From: Neurospora intermedia
Lineage: Eukaryota; Ascomycota; Sordariomycetes; Sordariales; Sordariaceae
DNA: 64,000 bases
Assembly: GCA_037102815.1 (NCBI GenBank)
Contig: BTPP01000008.1
Coordinates: 1,674,001 to 1,738,000, forward strand
Direction of reading: 5' to 3'
The position numbers were made by a program, and so were the translations under genes. Position 1 is the stretch's first letter. The number at the start of each line of letters is the position of its first letter. The notes under the pieces are model-generated. The model made no database searches, was not told the origin of the DNA, and saw only the letters and a program-made list of their open reading frames with translations. Below are positions 59,501 through 64,000 of the stretch, piece after piece.

Positions 59501-62500
59501 AAAAATATCGTCAATAGAAGGGTAAAAATAAGAATAGGATAAGGAAATAACCTATTAATAAATATATTAACCGAAGAAATAATATAGGAGATTATAACTA
59601 GTAATAAAACTAAGTATAAAAAGCTATTAAATAAACGTTTCTACCTTTAAATTAATACCTATATTAATAAAGGATTTAAAGTCGCTATTCGTACTACTAA
59701 AATTACTAATAAAATCTACCTCAACGGCAAGCTAGACGAAGATTCCCAACAATATAAGGAAGCTATTAAACTTACTAAAATTACCGAGGAGGACGCCGCT
59801 AAATTCTATAAAAAAGCTAATAAACCCCCTAAGACTAACGTATAAATTAAAAAGAAACTTCCTAACCAATACTAGAAGTATATTAATATATTTAGGCCCA
59901 AAAAAGCTATAATTATTCCCTCCTATCGCTCCTACAACCTTAAAATCGAACTAAAACTAAACGAATAAGCGCTATATATCAAATTTAAACCTTTTAACCC
60001 TAATAAACTAAACGTTATTAAAAAATAAATTAATAATAATCTTAAAATCGGTTTTATCCGCCTATTTCAATTAGAAACTACCTCCCAAATCCTTCTTATA
60101 AAAAAATTAAATAATAAAGTCTAAATTTATATAAACTATAAAAGTATTAATAATATTATATTTAAAAGTAAATACCCCCTTCCTTTAATTAAGGAGACCC
60201 TTAATACTATCTATAGGGTAAAGATTTTCACTAAGTTTAATATTATCGCTGCCTTCAACCGTATTCGTATAACCGAAGGGTATAAATAATTAATAATATT
60301 CGTTACCTGCTTTAGGCTCTTTAAATCCCTAATTTACCTATTCGGTCTATAAAACGCCCTAAGCACTTTTTAGAACTATATTAACAATATCCTATATAAT
60401 ATTCTTAATATATATACAACCGCCTACTTTAATAATATCCTAATCTTTTCTAATAACGAAATAGACTACGAACGCTATATTAATAATATCCTAGAATAAT
60501 TAACTAAAGTAAGCCTATAAGTTAATATTAATAAATACGAATTCTATACTAAAAAGACTAAATACCTTAGGTTAATTATTATACTTAAAAATATTAAAAT
60601 AAACCCTAAGAAAATTAAAACTATTACTAACTAATAGCCCCCTACCTCTAAAAAGTTCCTACAAAACTTCCTAAGCTTTATTAACTTCTACCGGCACTTT
60701 ATTAAAGGATTTTTAATTATAACTACACCTTTATACGACCTTATAAAATAGAATACCAAATAGGAATAGACTACAACCCAGTAATCTACTTTCGAAATAC
60801 TAAAAGTAACTTTTACTAGCAGACCTACCTTATATATCTACAATTAATTTAAAAAGACTATAATTAAAACCGATACTTCCAACTAAACTTCTAAAGGAAT
60901 ACTCTCCCAATACAGTAATAATAGAGTACTCTACCCTATAACCTACTTTTTAATTAAATATACTATTATAGAATATAATTATAATATTTATAATAAGGAA
61001 TTACTTACTATTATTAAAATTTTAGAAGAATAGAAATTAAAATTAGAAGGAGTATAATAGCCGTTTAATATCGTTATAAACTATAAGAATTTAAAAATTT
61101 TCACTACAAATAAGTAATTAACCCCGTATTATATATATTAATTATAATTCTTATCCCACTTCAACTTTTTAATTCGTTATACCCCAAACTTAAAGAACCT
61201 TCGTTCTAACGCCTTAAACAAAAAGCCTAAGGATATACCGTTAAATATAAATAACTACCGCCTAAAAATTAGGAACCGCAAATTTATTAACCCTACCCTT
61301 TTTAAAAATAGTTATTTCGAAACCCTATTAATTATAAGTATTAAAAAGTTAAATATTAATAAAAAGGTTTTCCTATTAGCGCTAAAGACCCTCGAGGAAT
61401 TAAATAAATCTACTAATAATATTATTGAAGAAAGCTATATCTAATCTATATTAATATAAGAAGTAATCGCCTACTTATACGACCCTAGCCGGTTAGAATA
61501 GCGCCCCTACGTTAAGAAGAAATTTAAAGTAATATTTATAAAGTACTCTACAATAGGAAGTAAAATATACTATAAGGAAAGAATACTCATTAACCCAAAC
61601 AATATAATTACCTACCTACAATTAATCTACCGTACCCACTCTTCGCTAATAGTAGGGTACCCTAATAAGGATAAGACTTAAATATAAATAAATAAATACT
61701 AGTACTAGGCCGGTATAATAAAAGCCGTAAAAGCCTACTATAAAGGTTATTTAATTTATTTAAAGATTAAAATATTATAAAGAATTAAAACTAACTACCT
61801 TAAACTAATACTAACTACTTTCGTCCTTTAGAAGGATATCTCTATCGACTACGTTTCTCCCCTCCTAAAAAGTTTATATTTAAATTAGAAATTCAAATAT
61901 ATTACCGTTATAGTAGACCGTCTAACTAAAATATAGTATTATATCGCTATTAAGATTATAGAGGCCGAAGAATTAGCCGATCGCTTTATTAATAGGATTT
62001 ATACCCTATATAACCTCCCTAATACTATAGTATCGGACCGCAACTCCCAATTCGTATCCCTATTTTAAATTACTATCTATAAGAGGCTAACTATTAAAAG
62101 GCTATTAAATTCCGCTTTCTACCCTCAAACGAACGCCCAAACGGAACGTATTAATATAAAAATAGAATAATATTTACAAATCTTTATAAATTAGGTACAA
62201 ATGGACTAAATTAAATAATTACTACTAATGGAGTTCGCTAGTAATAATATAATTTTAAAAATTATAAAAATTACCCTATTCTTCGCTAACTACAATTTTT
62301 ACCTACGGATAAATATCGAATTATCCTCTATTATACTATCCTAATTCTCCCTAGCTTAATAGAAGGAGTATTTAAAAATTTATAAATTAGTAGCCCAATT
62401 CGAAACTATTTAAAACTATATACGTACTTTAATAAAAAAAATATAAAACTGCTATAAGGTTAATACTAATAAGAAATACTCCAATATGTTAAAATATTGC

Positions 62501-63506
62501 CCTAGGGATTTAATTATACTAAATACGACCAACCTAACTAACGGCTACCCTTATAACAAATTATACCCCTATTAAGAAGGCCCCTTTAAAGTAAAATAAA
62601 CGTACTCTTACAACGTTAGGCTTATTTTACCTATTAATATACAATATTCCCTAATATTCTATATTTTTATAATTAAACCCTATAAAGAAAGCCTACCTAA
62701 TTAAGCCGCTATTTAAGGGGATATACGTACTAACGAAGGTAGGGTAATAATTAAAATTAATAATTATAAGGAAATACCGGAATAAAAATTTAATAAACTC
62801 TTCGATTATAAATAATAGAGGAATAAGTACTATTAATTCTATATAGTAGTATAAATTTACTATAACCCTACCGAAGAATTAATCGCTAATATAATTAATA
62901 TAAGGGAAATTATTATTACCTTCTATAATAATTACCCTAAAGCGCCTATCCTACTAAAAATTAAATAATAGCTAAAAATTATAACCTTTCTATAAGAACG
63001 GACCCTAGTACTAACTCCAACACCCCGTACCCTCCAAATACCCCAGCCCCCAGCCCTACCCCCGAAACGCTCTAAATATATTACCGACCTAAAAGAATAA
63101 ATTAATACTACTGTTACGGACATTATAATCGAATAATAAACCCTAGTGTAGAGACTAGTACTAATAATTATAATTACCTTATACGAACTAGGGGCACTAT
63201 CCGAAGAAGATATAAGAAAGTTAAACGAAACTTTCAAAAAGATTTTTAGAAGGCTATTAGAAATATAGTAAGGGAAAAGGCTCCCTACGAAGAATATAGA
63301 AAATAAATTAGAAATAGGGATCTACCGGTAAAGTAATAATAATTAAACTGCAGAGGAGCTTAAGAATATAAGGAGGACTAAGGAGCTCGAAGCTAGGGAG
63401 TCTCACTCGCAAATAGAAGAGTTAGAGGACGGAAATTAAAGAATAATCTATTATTTTATATATATATAAATTTAGAAGCTCTAGAACTTCTTTTGTAGGG
63501 AGGTAA

Positions 63507-63759
63507 TATTATAGGATTAGTTGTAATTGCCTTGTATATACACAGCTCCTACTACGAGCAATTGAGCCTCGTATTATACTATTACTACTATTGGCCAATA
63601 GTATATTACGTACGTATATACGTACGATTGGTCTGAGCTCTGGGTATAGCTTTCGTACCTTACCCTATATCGCCAGACCTATACACACCTCTCTTTCCCT
63701 CTCTTCGTACAACTACGCATATCCAACCAACCCCCCACCCTTAGCCTTGCCCCGTAATA
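63507..63759 (+). repeat. 3' LTR of the plus-strand Gypsy element
   Basis: 253 bp, same length as the 5' LTR, with about 30 differences by eye, all of them transitions. A purine-rich GGGAGG, a likely polypurine tract, lies just upstream. Confidence 0.88.
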
Positions 63760-63764
63760 TAAAT
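63760..63764 (+). repeat. Target-site duplication TAAAT, right copy
   Basis: Second copy of the five bases that precede the 5' LTR at 56255-56259. Confidence 0.8.
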
Positions 63765-64000
63765 ATAGTATATTACTCTTAGGTAAATTCAATTTATACT
63801 TCAGGGACGAGAAAAGCTACGTCCGAGGCGTTAATTAATATAATAGTTTCGTTAACCTTATATAATAGTTGTATAATTATATTTATCCGAGCTCTTTTAA
63901 AAATAAATATTAGCTCTTTAGATTAGTTTAAATATAGTATAATTTTACGAATTTTACTATCTACGGTAGTATCTAGTAAATAAGGATATTGTATATAAAA
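63765..64000 (-). mobile_element. Probable continuation of the split minus-strand Gypsy element (fossil)
   Basis: Minus-strand sequence here again reads as retroelement-like protein and lies exactly where the upstream part of the interrupted Gypsy element should resume after the insertion. The rest lies beyond the right edge. Confidence 0.45.

Larger units (their letters stand above)
56260..63759 (+). mobile_element. Complete-length Gypsy (chromovirus-type) retrotransposon, RIP fossil
   Basis: A 7,500-bp element with 253-bp LTRs at both ends and a 5-bp target duplication. Parts in order: gag at about 56,590-58,450 with a zinc-knuckle-like motif near 58,100-58,165; protease near 58,560-58,900; reverse transcriptase at about 60,000-60,700; RNase H at about 60,850-61,200; integrase at about 61,650-62,500; a chromodomain-like tail at about 62,750-62,950. 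The structure is whole, but the coding sequence is broken many dozens of times by RIP and no part is functional. It lies inside the minus-strand Gypsy element. LTR divergence is all transitions, so it does not measure age; the lack of other changes suggests a fairly recent insertion. Confidence 0.85.
36540..64000. repeat. Right AT-rich, RIP-mutated repeat block
   Basis: About 27 kb of TA-rich DNA with almost no CA or TG, carrying transposon relics and no intact host gene. Patches with more CA/TG remain at about 44,490-44,630, 46,885-47,010 and in the LTRs of the plus-strand Gypsy element. The first 1.2 kb (36,540-37,790) holds nothing I can identify. Confidence 0.92.

Noticed and set aside
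62932-63237. 101-codon minus-strand frame
   Set aside because: It falls at the 3' end of the plus-strand Gypsy fossil and has no independent support.

Overview
The window looks like nuclear DNA of a filamentous ascomycete, most likely a Sordariomycete. Genes carry short introns (51-290 nt) with GTAAGT-like donors and CTAAC/CTGAC branch sites. Several protein types are characteristic of Pezizomycotina: a BAS2-like secreted protein, a CFEM protein, a GH75 chitosanase and a Pth11/SAT4-type membrane protein. The flanking DNA is AT-rich, almost empty of CA/TG dinucleotides and very rich in TA, which is the footprint of repeat-induced point mutation (RIP). The species cannot be named from this.

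Layout. (1) About 1-6,450: RIP-mutated repeats, comprising the 3' end of a Gypsy element, an unidentified coding relic and a minus-strand gag-like relic. (2) About 6,500-36,400: a gene-rich island of normal composition with about twelve intact genes and one degraded gene. In order: small acidic protein (+), BAS2-like repeat protein (+), CFEM protein (-), GH75 chitosanase (-), secreted protein with a kexin-like site (-), mitochondrial NAD-malic enzyme (+), ribosomal protein uL14 (+), secreted alpha/beta hydrolase (-), seven-helix membrane protein (+), F-box/LRR-like protein (-), a MITE beside a degraded gene (-), an unrecognised conserved-looking protein (-) and a small cysteine-rich secreted protein (-). 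(3) About 36,540-64,000: a second RIP block holding two Tad1-like LINE copies in opposite orientation, unidentified coding relics, and a minus-strand Gypsy element split by a complete plus-strand Gypsy element (253-bp LTRs, 5-bp target duplication TAAAT).

How the genes fit together. Seven of the twelve intact genes encode secreted or membrane proteins that could act at the cell surface or in contact with other organisms. Two housekeeping genes (malic enzyme and uL14) sit among them. This looks like a gene island between repeat blocks, as in compartmentalised fungal genomes. No biosynthetic cluster, CRISPR array, rRNA or convincing tRNA was seen. All intron boundaries were worked out by eye from splice signals and reading phase. 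Domain limits inside the RIP blocks are approximate.
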